NCBI GenBank assembly: GCA_947072805.1
Contig: CAMTJK010000151.1
Coordinates: 1 to 8,099, forward strand
Direction: 5' to 3'
DNA: 8,099 nucleotides
DNA from: an uncultured Prevotella sp.
Lineage (GTDB): Bacteria > Bacteroidota > Bacteroidia > Bacteroidales > Bacteroidaceae
Part shown: positions 1 to 6,707 of the stretch, in pieces
How the letters are laid out: every line of letters begins with the position of its first letter
Numbering within the stretch: the first letter of the stretch is position 1
Translations under genes and position numbers: made by a program
Notes under the pieces: generated by a model
The model's database searches: none
What the model was told of the DNA's origin: nothing
The model's input: only the letters and a program-made list of their open reading frames with translations

Positions 1-46
1 ATTTATATAAAGACGCACAAAGCCTGTTAGTTACTGCCGTAATTGC

Positions 47-93
47 GTTGCGTTTTCGATGGAATTATGTTGCGTTTTCGATGGAATTATGTT
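47..93. repeat. 22-bp tandem direct repeat, about 2.1 copies
   Basis: Two adjacent copies of a 22-base unit start at 47 and 69, and the 22-base period holds without mismatch through 93. The unit contains GTTGCGTTTTCGATGG followed by AATTAT. It lies downstream of the ispG terminator in non-coding sequence. Its function is unknown. The period is about two helical turns, so a repeated protein-binding site is possible, but replication slippage is the simpler explanation. Confidence 0.9.
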
Positions 94-117
94 CTTCAAG
101 GCAGCGAATGGCGATGT

Positions 118-130
118 GTAACGGCGTTAC
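118..130. repeat. Perfect 13-base palindrome GTAACG-G-CGTTAC
   Basis: GTAACG and CGTTAC flank a single central G. It lies 13 bases to the left of the ispG terminator hairpin. It could be a small operator or part of the 3' flank structure. No gene in the window is close enough to assign it to, and chance is possible. Confidence 0.5.
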
Positions 131-138
131 GGCAAACA

Positions 139-170
139 CAAAAACGGGAAGCCTCCTAACGACTTCCCGT
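139..170 (-). terminator. Rho-independent terminator after ispG
   Basis: Read on the minus strand, an 8-bp perfect stem (ACGGGAAG, forward 163-170, pairing with CTTCCCGT, forward 144-151) with an 11-base loop is followed by a T-rich run (TTTTTGTG). It starts 28 bases after the ispG stop codon and is oriented to end the rpoN-to-ispG transcript. Confidence 0.85.
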
Positions 171-198
171 GTATATTCTCTTTAGAAACAGCCATGGT

Positions 199-2094
199 CT
201 ACTGCTGTTTCATGCCATCGGCTTCTATGAGTTGCAGCAGCCGCTCTACGGCTTCAGCTTCGGGAATGTTCTTTGCCACACACTCCTTGCGCCGGTAGAG
301 CGATATGCGTCCGCGTCCGGCGCCAACGTAACCGTAGTCGGCGTCAGCCATCTCGCCCGGACCGTTCACTATACATCCCATTATGCCAATCTTCAGTCCC
401 TTCATGTGGGCGGTGGCATCCTTGATGCGTGCTATTGTGGAGCGCAGATCGTAGAGCGTGCGTCCGCATCCCGGGCAACTGATGTACTCGGTCTTCGATG
501 TGCGCAGCCGTGCAGCCTGCAATATTCCGAAAGCCGTGTCGCAGATGTCGCCCGACGGCAGGGTTCCGTTGTTCATGAGCCATATTCCGTCACACAGTCC
601 GTCGAACATGAGAGCCCCCATATCTGCTGCCGCCTCCAGCTGGAAGTCGCTTTTCTCGTCAGCCGAGTGGTGGTACATCTGGCATATCACTGCAGGGTTC
701 TTCAGTCCGTTGCGCGTCATCTCATGTATCAGTGCCCGCTGTTCGCCGAGCCTGTTGCGATGGTTGCTCATGCACACTGCCACCACCTCCGGATGGTGCT
801 TCAGGCAAGCCACATACTCCTCCGTGCATACGCCGTACTGCATTACCAGAAACTTCACCTCGGCGTCTACGGTTCCTATGAAGGGCATTGCCGTATGCGG
901 GAAGATGGGGAACACCTTCTGTTCGGCTGCCGTCGCGTTGTCATGCTGCGAGATGTAATTCATATAGGTGTCGAAGTCGGCTATGTATCTTACGCCTTCA
1001 GCCATCTCCGCAGGTATTTCGCTTCCCACATAGATGTATTCGGGCTTCATGTCGCCCGTTGTGGGCACCTTTCCGTGCTTTGTCTCTGTCATTATCACAG
1101 CCGGCACGTTGTTGCCGCCTATGCCACCCGCCGCCGTTGTGTGCCGCCTTTCGGGCGAGACATAGTTGAAGCCGTCGTATGGCATTGCCGGAATCATGGT
1201 ATGTCCTGCCCTTGCGGTGACATATTCCACAAGATGTCGTGCCACCGGAATCTCCGCTTCGGGCTCTTCGCTAAGCGATACCCTTATCGTATCGCCTATT
1301 CCGTCGCACAGCAGGGCACCTATTCCCACGGCGCTCTTTATGCGTCCGTCCTCGCCCTCGCCGGCTTCGGTCACGCCGAGGTGCAATGGGAAGTGCATGT
1401 CCTCGCTTTCCATGGCGGCGGCAAGCAGGCGCATGGAGCGCACCATCACCACCGTGTTGCTGGCTTTGATGGAGATGACCACATTATCGAACCTCTCGCG
1501 TTTGCATATCCGCAGGAACTCCATGCAGCTCTCGACTATTCCCTCCGGCGTATCACCGTATCGCGACATTATGCGGTCGGAGAGCGAACCGTGGTTTACG
1601 CCTATGCGTACAGCCGTAGCGTTCTTGCGGCAGATGTTGAGGAATGGCACGAAGCGCTGTTCAATCTTTTTCAGCTCGTCGGCATATTCCTCGTCAGTAT
1701 ATTCCAGTTGTTTGAAGGTGCGAGCAGGGTCTACGTAGTTGCCCGGATTTATTCTCACCTTGTCGGCATGTACGGCAGCCACGTCAGCCACATTGGGATT
1801 GAAGTGTACGTCAGCCACCAGCGGCACGTCATATCCGTCGGCAGCCATTCTGTCGGCAATGTTTTTCAGGTTTTCCGCCTCCCTTACTCCCTGTGTGGTG
1901 AGCCTTACATATTCGCCTCCGGCGTCGGCAATGCGTTCGGCCTGCCTTGCGCTTGCCTCCGTATCGGCGGTGGCAGTGGTTGTCATCGACTGTATTCTTA
2001 TGGCGTTTCCGCCTCCGAGCGGTTTGTTTCCTACGCTTACCTCTATCGATGGGCGTCGTACGTAGTTGAAAAGGTCAATGTTATGTTGTTCCAT
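199..2094 (-). CDS. ispG: 4-hydroxy-3-methylbut-2-enyl diphosphate synthase, long (three-domain) form
   Basis: IspG (GcpE) is a cytosolic [4Fe-4S] enzyme that reductively converts 2-C-methyl-D-erythritol 2,4-cyclodiphosphate to HMBPP, the penultimate step of the MEP isoprenoid pathway. The 631-residue product has the N-terminal TIM-barrel sequences (RIQSM near residue 33, VRIGVNHGSL, then IKASN). A long middle insertion follows. The C-terminal iron-sulfur domain has CPGCGRT (C540, C543) and GIMGCIVNGPGE (C574), which supply the three cluster ligands. Short enterobacterial IspG is about 370 residues; the insertion is characteristic of the Bacteroidota/Chlamydiae/plant form. The ATG start puts a typical N-terminus before the barrel. 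It is the last gene of the cluster, 38 bp after purE and before the hairpin terminator, so it is probably co-transcribed. A long antisense reading frame across it is a shadow. Identification is very secure. Confidence 0.97.
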   Translation of the reverse strand: MEQHNIDLFNYVRRPSIEVSVGNKPLGGGNAIRIQSMTTTATADTEASARQAERIADAGGEYVRLTTQGVREAENLKNIADRMAADGYDVPLVADVHFNPNVADVAAVHADKVRINPGNYVDPARTFKQLEYTDEEYADELKKIEQRFVPFLNICRKNATAVRIGVNHGSLSDRIMSRYGDTPEGIVESCMEFLRICKRERFDNVVISIKASNTVVMVRSMRLLAAAMESEDMHFPLHLGVTEAGEGEDGRIKSAVGIGALLCDGIGDTIRVSLSEEPEAEIPVARHLVEYVTARAGHTMIPAMPYDGFNYVSPERRHTTAAGGIGGNNVPAVIMTETKHGKVPTTGDMKPEYIYVGSEIPAEMAEGVRYIADFDTYMNYISQHDNATAAEQKVFPIFPHTAMPFIGTVDAEVKFLVMQYGVCTEEYVACLKHHPEVVAVCMSNHRNRLGEQRALIHEMTRNGLKNPAVICQMYHHSADEKSDFQLEAAADMGALMFDGLCDGIWLMNNGTLPSGDICDTAFGILQAARLRTSKTEYISCPGCGRTLYDLRSTIARIKDATAHMKGLKIGIMGCIVNGPGEMADADYGYVGAGRGRISLYRRKECVAKNIPEAEAVERLLQLIEADGMKQQ

Positions 2095-2132
2095 TGCTTT
2101 TAGGTGAAATTTGGGGAGCGTCGTCTTGCCTG

Positions 2133-2639
2133 TCAGTTTGTCTTGAAGTCATATTTCACTTCAGCCAGGTCCTTGTTGGCTTTCTCTATCTTTGCCTTCA
2201 GTCCGCCCTTGAAGTCGTTGAGGCGTTGTGCCAGTTCGCTGTCCGAAAGAGCCATTATCTGCACAGCCAGTATTGCTGCGTTCTGTGCTGCATTCACCCC
2301 GACGGTTGCGACGGGTATTCCCGGAGGCATCTGTATGATGCTCAGCATGGCGTCGAGTCCGTCGAGCATGCCTTTTATCGGCACTCCAATCACCGGCACA
2401 GTGGTCGATGCTGCAATCACGCCCGGCAGTGCTGCAGCCATTCCCGCCGCGGCTATTATCACCTTTATGCCCCGCTCTTTGGCGCTGCGTGCAAAAGCCT
2501 CCACCGCATCGGGTGTGCGGTGTGCTGACAGGGCGTTCACTTCAAACGGCACTTGCATCTCGTCGAGAAACTTGCATGCCTTTTCCATAACGGGCAGATC
2601 GCTTGTGCTGCCCATGATAATGCTTACTGTTGGTTTCAT
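2133..2639 (-). CDS. purE: N5-carboxyaminoimidazole ribonucleotide mutase (class I PurE)
   Basis: PurE rearranges N5-CAIR to CAIR in de novo purine synthesis, in the cytosol, usually as an octamer. The 168-residue length matches bacterial class I PurE (E. coli 169). Visible signatures are the phosphate-binding GSTSD loop (10-14), SAHRTP (38-43) with the catalytic-type histidine H40, the AAAGMAAALPG loop (63-73), and the conserved MLSIIQMPPGIPVATVG stretch (98-114). In E. coli the third loop reads GGAAHLPG; here the histidine position is alanine. No purK partner is in the window. It begins with ATG 82 bp after the PAP2-like gene, with no TAnnTTTG promoter in that gap, and ends 38 bp before ispG, so it is probably part of the rpoN-ispG transcript. 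Confidence 0.96.
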   Translation of the reverse strand: MKPTVSIIMGSTSDLPVMEKACKFLDEMQVPFEVNALSAHRTPDAVEAFARSAKERGIKVIIAAAGMAAALPGVIAASTTVPVIGVPIKGMLDGLDAMLSIIQMPPGIPVATVGVNAAQNAAILAVQIMALSDSELAQRLNDFKGGLKAKIEKANKDLAEVKYDFKTN

Positions 2640-2721
2640 GTACTTGTTTGTTGATATGCCGGCGTTGCCGTTGGCACGTCGGTGTTGTTGTTTCTTGTTG
2701 AAGTCGGGATGTTGGCTGTTG

Positions 2722-3345
2722 TCACGTCAGCAGTATGGCTGCACCGGAGAACAGCATTCCCACGACGAATCCGCCCACCACCTGCGACAGAGTGTGCTGT
2801 CGCAGAATCATGCGGCTCGTGCCGAGCACTCCTGCGAGTATTATCACCACGCAAAGCCACCATACCGGGTTGAATCCGAATATTTCTGCAAAGGCGAACA
2901 GGGCTCCCGCAACTCCTCCTATGGCTGCCATGTGTGTGCTTATCTTCCACCAGGCGTTTATCAGTGCGCATGCTATCTGCACGAGCAGTGCTGCCGTGAG
3001 TATGCTCCCCATGAAATGCGGTATGTGTCGGCTGTTCATGAAGTACACACACGTGATGTAACACACTATTGATATGACATAAGGCACCATGCGGCGCTCC
3101 TTATGCCCGAGCTCTATCAGTGTCCATCCCTGGTAATGGCGGTACAGTCGGATAAGAAGTGTCGGGAAAAGTATGGTGAAAAGATATACAAGCAGCAGGA
3201 CGCTGAGCTTGTATATCAGCGGAAGCAGGCTGAGATAGCTGAACAGGAACAGTGCCACCAGCCCCAGCAGTGGCAGGTAGAACGGCGTGAAAAGCATGCT
3301 TATCAGGCGCGCAACCATTATCAGCGTCTTCTGTCTTGTCATCAT
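2722..3345 (-). CDS. PAP2-like (phosphatidic acid phosphatase type 2 superfamily) integral membrane protein
   Basis: This 207-residue, very hydrophobic protein has about six or seven predicted membrane segments (around 11-37, 46-68, 88-102, 112-131, 140-156, 161-175, 189-206). The C-terminal half resembles the PAP2 phosphatase fold. KISTH (134-138) sits where PSGH is expected, and SR-x5-H (S177, R178, H184) matches the third motif. The last acidic residue of SR-x5-H-xxx-D is glutamine (Q188), and the first motif is only loosely represented by HKERRMVP (81-88). It may act on a lipid phosphate or diphosphate such as undecaprenyl or phosphatidyl phosphates, or be a non-catalytic relative; the substrate cannot be read from the sequence. 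Its ATG overlaps the rpoN stop codon (ATGA, 4 bp), implying translational coupling. A second ATG follows directly as codon 2. Confidence 0.75.
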   Translation of the reverse strand: MMTRQKTLIMVARLISMLFTPFYLPLLGLVALFLFSYLSLLPLIYKLSVLLLVYLFTILFPTLLIRLYRHYQGWTLIELGHKERRMVPYVISIVCYITCVYFMNSRHIPHFMGSILTAALLVQIACALINAWWKISTHMAAIGGVAGALFAFAEIFGFNPVWWLCVVIILAGVLGTSRMILRQHTLSQVVGGFVVGMLFSGAAILLT

Positions 3346-4853
3346 TTTCTAAGCCTTGCTATCGGTATTCCAAGCTGTTCGCGGTATTTTGCCACCGTGC
3401 GGCGTGCTATGGGATATCCCATGTGCTCGAGTTCTTCCCTCAGGGCGTCGTCGCTCATGGGTTTGCGCTTGTCTTCCGTCTCGATGATGTCGCGCAGGGC
3501 AGCTTTTATCTTGCGTGTGCTCAGTTCCTCGCCGCTTTCGGTAACGTAGCTGTCGTTGAAGAAATAGCGTAGCGGAAACGTGCCCCAGCGTGTCTGTGCA
3601 TACTTGCTGTTGCTCACTCTCGAGATGGTGGAGATGTCGAGGCCTGTCTTTTCGGCTATGTCTTTGAGTATCATCGGGCGCAGTGATGCCTCGTCGCCAT
3701 CCTCAAAGAAGCGGTGTTGCCAGTGTATGATGGCCTGCATGGTGGCAGAGAGTGTGCGTTTGCGCATCTTTATCGCTTCGATGAAGCCCTGTGCGGCGTC
3801 CACTTTCTTTTTAGTGTAGAGCAGAGCCTCCTTCATCTGCCGGCTCATGTTGGCGCGGTTGCCCTGATATTCCTTCAGCGTGTCGGCGAAAGATTGCGAC
3901 ACGTGCAGTTCCGGCACGTCGCCGTTGTTGAGTACAAACGTCACCGTGCCGTCGTCGTGTGTGTCTATTATGAAGTCGGGTGTTATCTGGTGCATGCTTC
4001 TGCCCATTGTCTCGCCCATCGAAGCTCCCGGCTTCGGGTTTAGTTTGCGCAGCTCGCCGATAAGTGTTTCGGTTTGAAGCTGGCTCAGCGAGAGGGCGTT
4101 GCGTATGCGGTCCCAGTGTTTTTTGGTAAATTCGCCGAAGTGTTGCGATATCACTTCGTGCATCAGAAGCTTCAGTCTGCTGTCGGGTTTGCGTTTTATC
4201 TGCAGCAGCAGGCATTCCTGCAGCGAGCGTCCGCCTATTCCCGGCGGGTCAAACTCCTGTAGTATGTCGAGCACCTGCTCCACATCGTCTTCCGTCACGT
4301 CCATTCCGTGATAGATGGATAGTTCGTCGGCTATGCTGTCGGTCGATTTTCTAAGCAGTCCGTCGTCGTCGAGCGAGCCTATCAGGTATTCCATTATTTC
4401 GCGCTGTCGTTCGTCGATGTCTGTTTCGCCCATCTGTTCTTTCAGTTGGTCGTAGAATGACACCGATTCGCCGTACACCATTTCTTCGCGTTCTTCCTGT
4501 GCGTTGTTTCCGCCCTGATATACCGGCAGTTCCTCGTCGTCCCGTCCTATGTTGCTCAGTGCGTCGTCGAGTGCCGACTGTCTTTCCTCCCGTTCGTTGG
4601 CAGTGGCAAAATCTTCTTCGGCGGCTGTATCTTCGCCGTTGTCGTCGAAGTTGTCGGTTGTGGCGGTGTTTTCGTCATCCGGCGAGTAGGGTTCGAGTGC
4701 AGGATTGTCGTCCATCTCGGTGTTTATCCGCTCCACCAGTTGATTGATGGGCAGTTCCACGAGGTGTGCTTGAAGCAGTTGCTGTTGCGAGAAGTTCTGC
4801 GTTTGCTTCAATGTCTGTTCCTGCTTTTGTACCTGAAGCTGACGTTGCGCCAT
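3342..4853 (-). CDS. rpoN: RNA polymerase sigma-54 factor
   Basis: RpoN directs RNA polymerase to -24/-12 promoters and needs AAA+ enhancer-binding activators to melt DNA. The 503 residues follow the family order. A glutamine-rich region I (about 1-50, with QNFSQQQLLQ and NPALE) meets the activator. An acidic linker with many D and E residues follows (about 55-125). The core-binding domain comes next (from about 130, including LIGSLDDDGLL and LQEFDPPGIGGRSLQECLLLQ). The DNA-binding part has a helix-turn-helix (about 396-421, DIAEKTGLDISTISRVSNSK) and the RpoN box ARRTVAKYRE (483-492) for the -24 element. Canonical RpoN boxes read ARRTVTKYRE. It is the first gene of its cluster, with a clear promoter about 25 bases upstream, and overlaps the PAP2-like gene by 4 bp. 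No sigma-54 activator is in the window. Confidence 0.97.
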   Translation of the reverse strand: MAQRQLQVQKQEQTLKQTQNFSQQQLLQAHLVELPINQLVERINTEMDDNPALEPYSPDDENTATTDNFDDNGEDTAAEEDFATANEREERQSALDDALSNIGRDDEELPVYQGGNNAQEEREEMVYGESVSFYDQLKEQMGETDIDERQREIMEYLIGSLDDDGLLRKSTDSIADELSIYHGMDVTEDDVEQVLDILQEFDPPGIGGRSLQECLLLQIKRKPDSRLKLLMHEVISQHFGEFTKKHWDRIRNALSLSQLQTETLIGELRKLNPKPGASMGETMGRSMHQITPDFIIDTHDDGTVTFVLNNGDVPELHVSQSFADTLKEYQGNRANMSRQMKEALLYTKKKVDAAQGFIEAIKMRKRTLSATMQAIIHWQHRFFEDGDEASLRPMILKDIAEKTGLDISTISRVSNSKYAQTRWGTFPLRYFFNDSYVTESGEELSTRKIKAALRDIIETEDKRKPMSDDALREELEHMGYPIARRTVAKYREQLGIPIARLRK

Positions 4854-4877
4854 TATGTTATAATGTCAATTACACTG

Positions 4878-4908
4878 CAAAGTTAAGGAAAAACACAAAG
4901 ATAACAAA
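4878..4908 (-). promoter_or_regulatory. Bacteroidota housekeeping promoter for rpoN
   Basis: On the minus strand, TTTG (forward 4905-4908) is followed after exactly 19 bases by TAACTTTG (forward 4878-4885). This matches the Bacteroidota primary-sigma consensus TTTG-N19-TAnnTTTG. Transcription would start near 4872, leaving a leader of about 20 bases before the rpoN ATG. Confidence 0.85.
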
Positions 4909-4929
4909 GCGAACGCCGTTTTTTGAACG

Positions 4930-4959
4930 TTAAAGCCAAAAATTGTCATTATGCTTTAA
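4930..4959 (-). terminator. Possible weak terminator hairpin after dpnA
   Basis: TTAAAGC (4930-4936) and GCTTTAA (4953-4959) form a 7-bp inverted repeat with a 16-base loop, starting just after the dpnA stop codon. The stem is A+T-rich and there is no clean T run after it, so termination may be inefficient and cassette transcripts could read into rpoN. No better terminator lies between the cassette and the rpoN promoter. Confidence 0.35.
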
Positions 4960-4965
4960 TATCTA

Positions 4966-5850
4966 TTAGAATGGCAGTTCGATGTTGATTTCATCACAAA
5001 CTACGTTATCAGGGATATACTTGTCGTATATCTTTATATCGTTTATTTTTGAACGGTAATATTTTAGGCTGTTCATGTTGTTAATTTCGTCTCTTCTTCT
5101 GCAGCTTATTTCTGCATATTCTTCTTCCTTTTCTATTCCGAGAAATCTTCTTCCTAAAAGATTGGCTGCAATTCCGGTAGTGGAGGAACCTGCAAATGGG
5201 TCAAGAATCCATGCATTGGTTTTGGTAGAAGCCATGATTGTTCTTGCAAGTAGTGCCAAGGGCTTTTGAGTGGGATGTTTTCCGTGTTTTTTTTCCCAGG
5301 GAGATATGGCAGGCATTCTCCACACGTCAGTCATCTGTTTGTTTTCGTTCAGCAGTTTCATCAGTTCGTAATTGAAGTAATGCGGCTTCTTTTCGTATTT
5401 CCGTGCCCATATGATGAATTCAGTGCTATAGGTAAAATATCTGCATGAGATATTTGGAGGAGGATTTGTTTTCGCCCATGTTATGACATTCAGAATCTTG
5501 AAGCCAAGTGTTTTGAGTGCATTGGCAACAGAGAAGATGTTGTGGTATGTACCGCTCACCCATATAGTTCCGTTTTCTTTAAGTTTGTCACGGCACAGAG
5601 ATATCCATTCCATGTTAAAGGCGTCAATATGGTCGTTGTGTTGATTTTTATCCCATTCTCCTTTATCAACACACACTATTTTGCCACTTTGTACGCTGAT
5701 ACCTCCATTTGAAAGGAAGTATGGAGGATCGGCAAATATCATGTCAAAGCTGAATTTGAAGCTGGGTAATAGTTCGAAAGTATTGCCTTTCAGTAGTGTG
5801 AAGGCTCTGTCTGTCGATTTGTAGAAGGGGATTATTTCAGACATTGTCAT
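4966..5850 (-). CDS. dpnA: DpnA-like N6-adenine DNA methyltransferase (beta class, GATC)
   Basis: This 294-residue protein is the second methyltransferase of a DpnII-type system. Motif order is beta class: the catalytic DPPY (41-44) comes before the SAM-binding DPFAGSSTTG (217-226), with HPTQKP (192-197) between them, as in DpnA. In pneumococcus, DpnA methylates GATC on single-stranded as well as double-stranded DNA and protects incoming transforming DNA (established for that enzyme); GATC specificity here is inferred from the neighbours. The ATG used here lies within the end of the endonuclease gene (14-bp overlap), suggesting coupled translation; a second ATG two codons later is also possible. 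It is the last gene of the cassette, whereas in pneumococcus dpnA is in the middle. It is A+T-rich compared with rpoN next to it. A beta-class methyltransferase of other specificity is a less likely alternative. Confidence 0.9.
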   Translation of the reverse strand: MTMSEIIPFYKSTDRAFTLLKGNTFELLPSFKFSFDMIFADPPYFLSNGGISVQSGKIVCVDKGEWDKNQHNDHIDAFNMEWISLCRDKLKENGTIWVSGTYHNIFSVANALKTLGFKILNVITWAKTNPPPNISCRYFTYSTEFIIWARKYEKKPHYFNYELMKLLNENKQMTDVWRMPAISPWEKKHGKHPTQKPLALLARTIMASTKTNAWILDPFAGSSTTGIAANLLGRRFLGIEKEEEYAEISCRRRDEINNMNSLKYYRSKINDIKIYDKYIPDNVVCDEINIELPF

Positions 5851-6688
5851 TCTTTATTTTGTTCAGAAAGGTCTTGATGGTTGTGAGATTGTACATGTTT
5901 GGAATGGCGTAGAATGCTTCCTGCAGTTTGTTCTTTGCTGTCAGCCATCCTTTCCCGTCAGTTATCCATACGAATTCAAAGTCTGTCAGATTGCGGAGTT
6001 TGTTGTTTATTTCTGTAAAAGAGCGTGCTGTAGCATTTAGTTTGCTGCCCCCACCGCTATAAAAGTTCACCTCCATAAGATAATTCTTCTTTTTTGTTGT
6101 AATGACAAAGTCAAAGCGTTTCTCGTCTGTGCCGAGTGCGTTGGTAAGTATCTGCCATTCTTTCGACATTACCTCTTTCCTGTAGTCCAGCCCACTTTCT
6201 TTTATTATCAATTCTACGGTATCTTCCATGGCATCGCCGCTTCTGTTTTTCCTTGCATTTGAATCCAAGCCGGTTTCTACACCAAAGACATAATCTACAA
6301 GGTTTTTTACATTATCTTCCTTTAGGAAATGTGCAAGACCTGTGCCGGTGAGAAAGTCCATTATACCGTCAATGGAGGTGAAATAGCTTTCTAGTAATAC
6401 TATTCCCGTGTTGGCATTGATGACCTTCTTCTTGTCTTTCTTTCTGCAAGCTATCAGAATTTGCAGGACGTCAAATACACGTCTGTCGTTGTTCCACAGT
6501 TCGGTTACAGCCTTGCGTAGATCTTCCTTACCTATAAGATAGTTCAGTGTGTTCAGTTTTATTTCAATCTTGGCAACGTTGTGTTTTATCTTCTCAAAGT
6601 CTGTCCAAAATCCGAGAGACGCATTGGTCTCGGATAATTGTGAAATGAAAACCATAAATTCTTCTTCCGTGTGTGCTTTCATAAGCAT
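5837..6688 (-). CDS. dpnB: DpnII-type restriction endonuclease (GATC)
   Basis: The product is the cleavage enzyme of the cassette, predicted to cut unmethylated GATC. Similarity to pneumococcal DpnII is plain from memory of that sequence: GVETGLDSNARKNRSGDAME (136-155), RFDFVI (192-197), EVNFYSGGGSKLNATARS (206-223) and FVWITDGKGW (239-248) all have near-identical counterparts. D193 and E206-x-N208 fit a PD-(D/E)xK-type active site in which the usual lysine is asparagine (inference). The chosen ATG gives 283 residues, close to DpnII's 288. The frame extends to a TTG at 6731-6733 that would overlap dpnM by 26 bp, and another ATG lies at 6680-6682. The ATG starts fit the DpnII N-terminus best and leave about 20 bases after dpnM. 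It overlaps dpnA by 14 bp. Confidence 0.93.
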   Translation of the reverse strand: MLMKAHTEEEFMVFISQLSETNASLGFWTDFEKIKHNVAKIEIKLNTLNYLIGKEDLRKAVTELWNNDRRVFDVLQILIACRKKDKKKVINANTGIVLLESYFTSIDGIMDFLTGTGLAHFLKEDNVKNLVDYVFGVETGLDSNARKNRSGDAMEDTVELIIKESGLDYRKEVMSKEWQILTNALGTDEKRFDFVITTKKKNYLMEVNFYSGGGSKLNATARSFTEINNKLRNLTDFEFVWITDGKGWLTAKNKLQEAFYAIPNMYNLTTIKTFLNKIKNDNV

Positions 6689-6707
6689 TAATGCTTTAGG
6701 ATGATGG

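Noticed and set aside
29..44. Small hairpin AGTTAC-TGCC-GTAATT at the left edge
   Set aside because: It needs a G-T pair, has a short A+T-rich stem and no T tract, so it is no better than chance.
47..93. The 22-bp tandem repeat as a CRISPR fragment
   Set aside because: The copies are directly adjacent with no spacers, there are only two, and no cas genes are present.
169..2103. A 644-codon plus-strand reading frame lying opposite ispG
   Set aside because: It is antisense to an unmistakable ispG, its translation has no recognisable domain and is rich in H, Y, V and R as expected of a mirror frame in G+C-rich sequence. The length reflects ispG codon bias.
2663..2690. TGGCACG in the gap upstream of purE as a possible sigma-54 -24 element
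   Set aside because: It is on the plus strand, opposite to all genes here, and the required GC at the -12 position is absent at the right spacing.
2104..3072. A 322-codon plus-strand frame across purE and the PAP2-like gene
   Set aside because: It covers parts of two real genes on the other strand and the gap between them, with low-complexity composition and no family resemblance.
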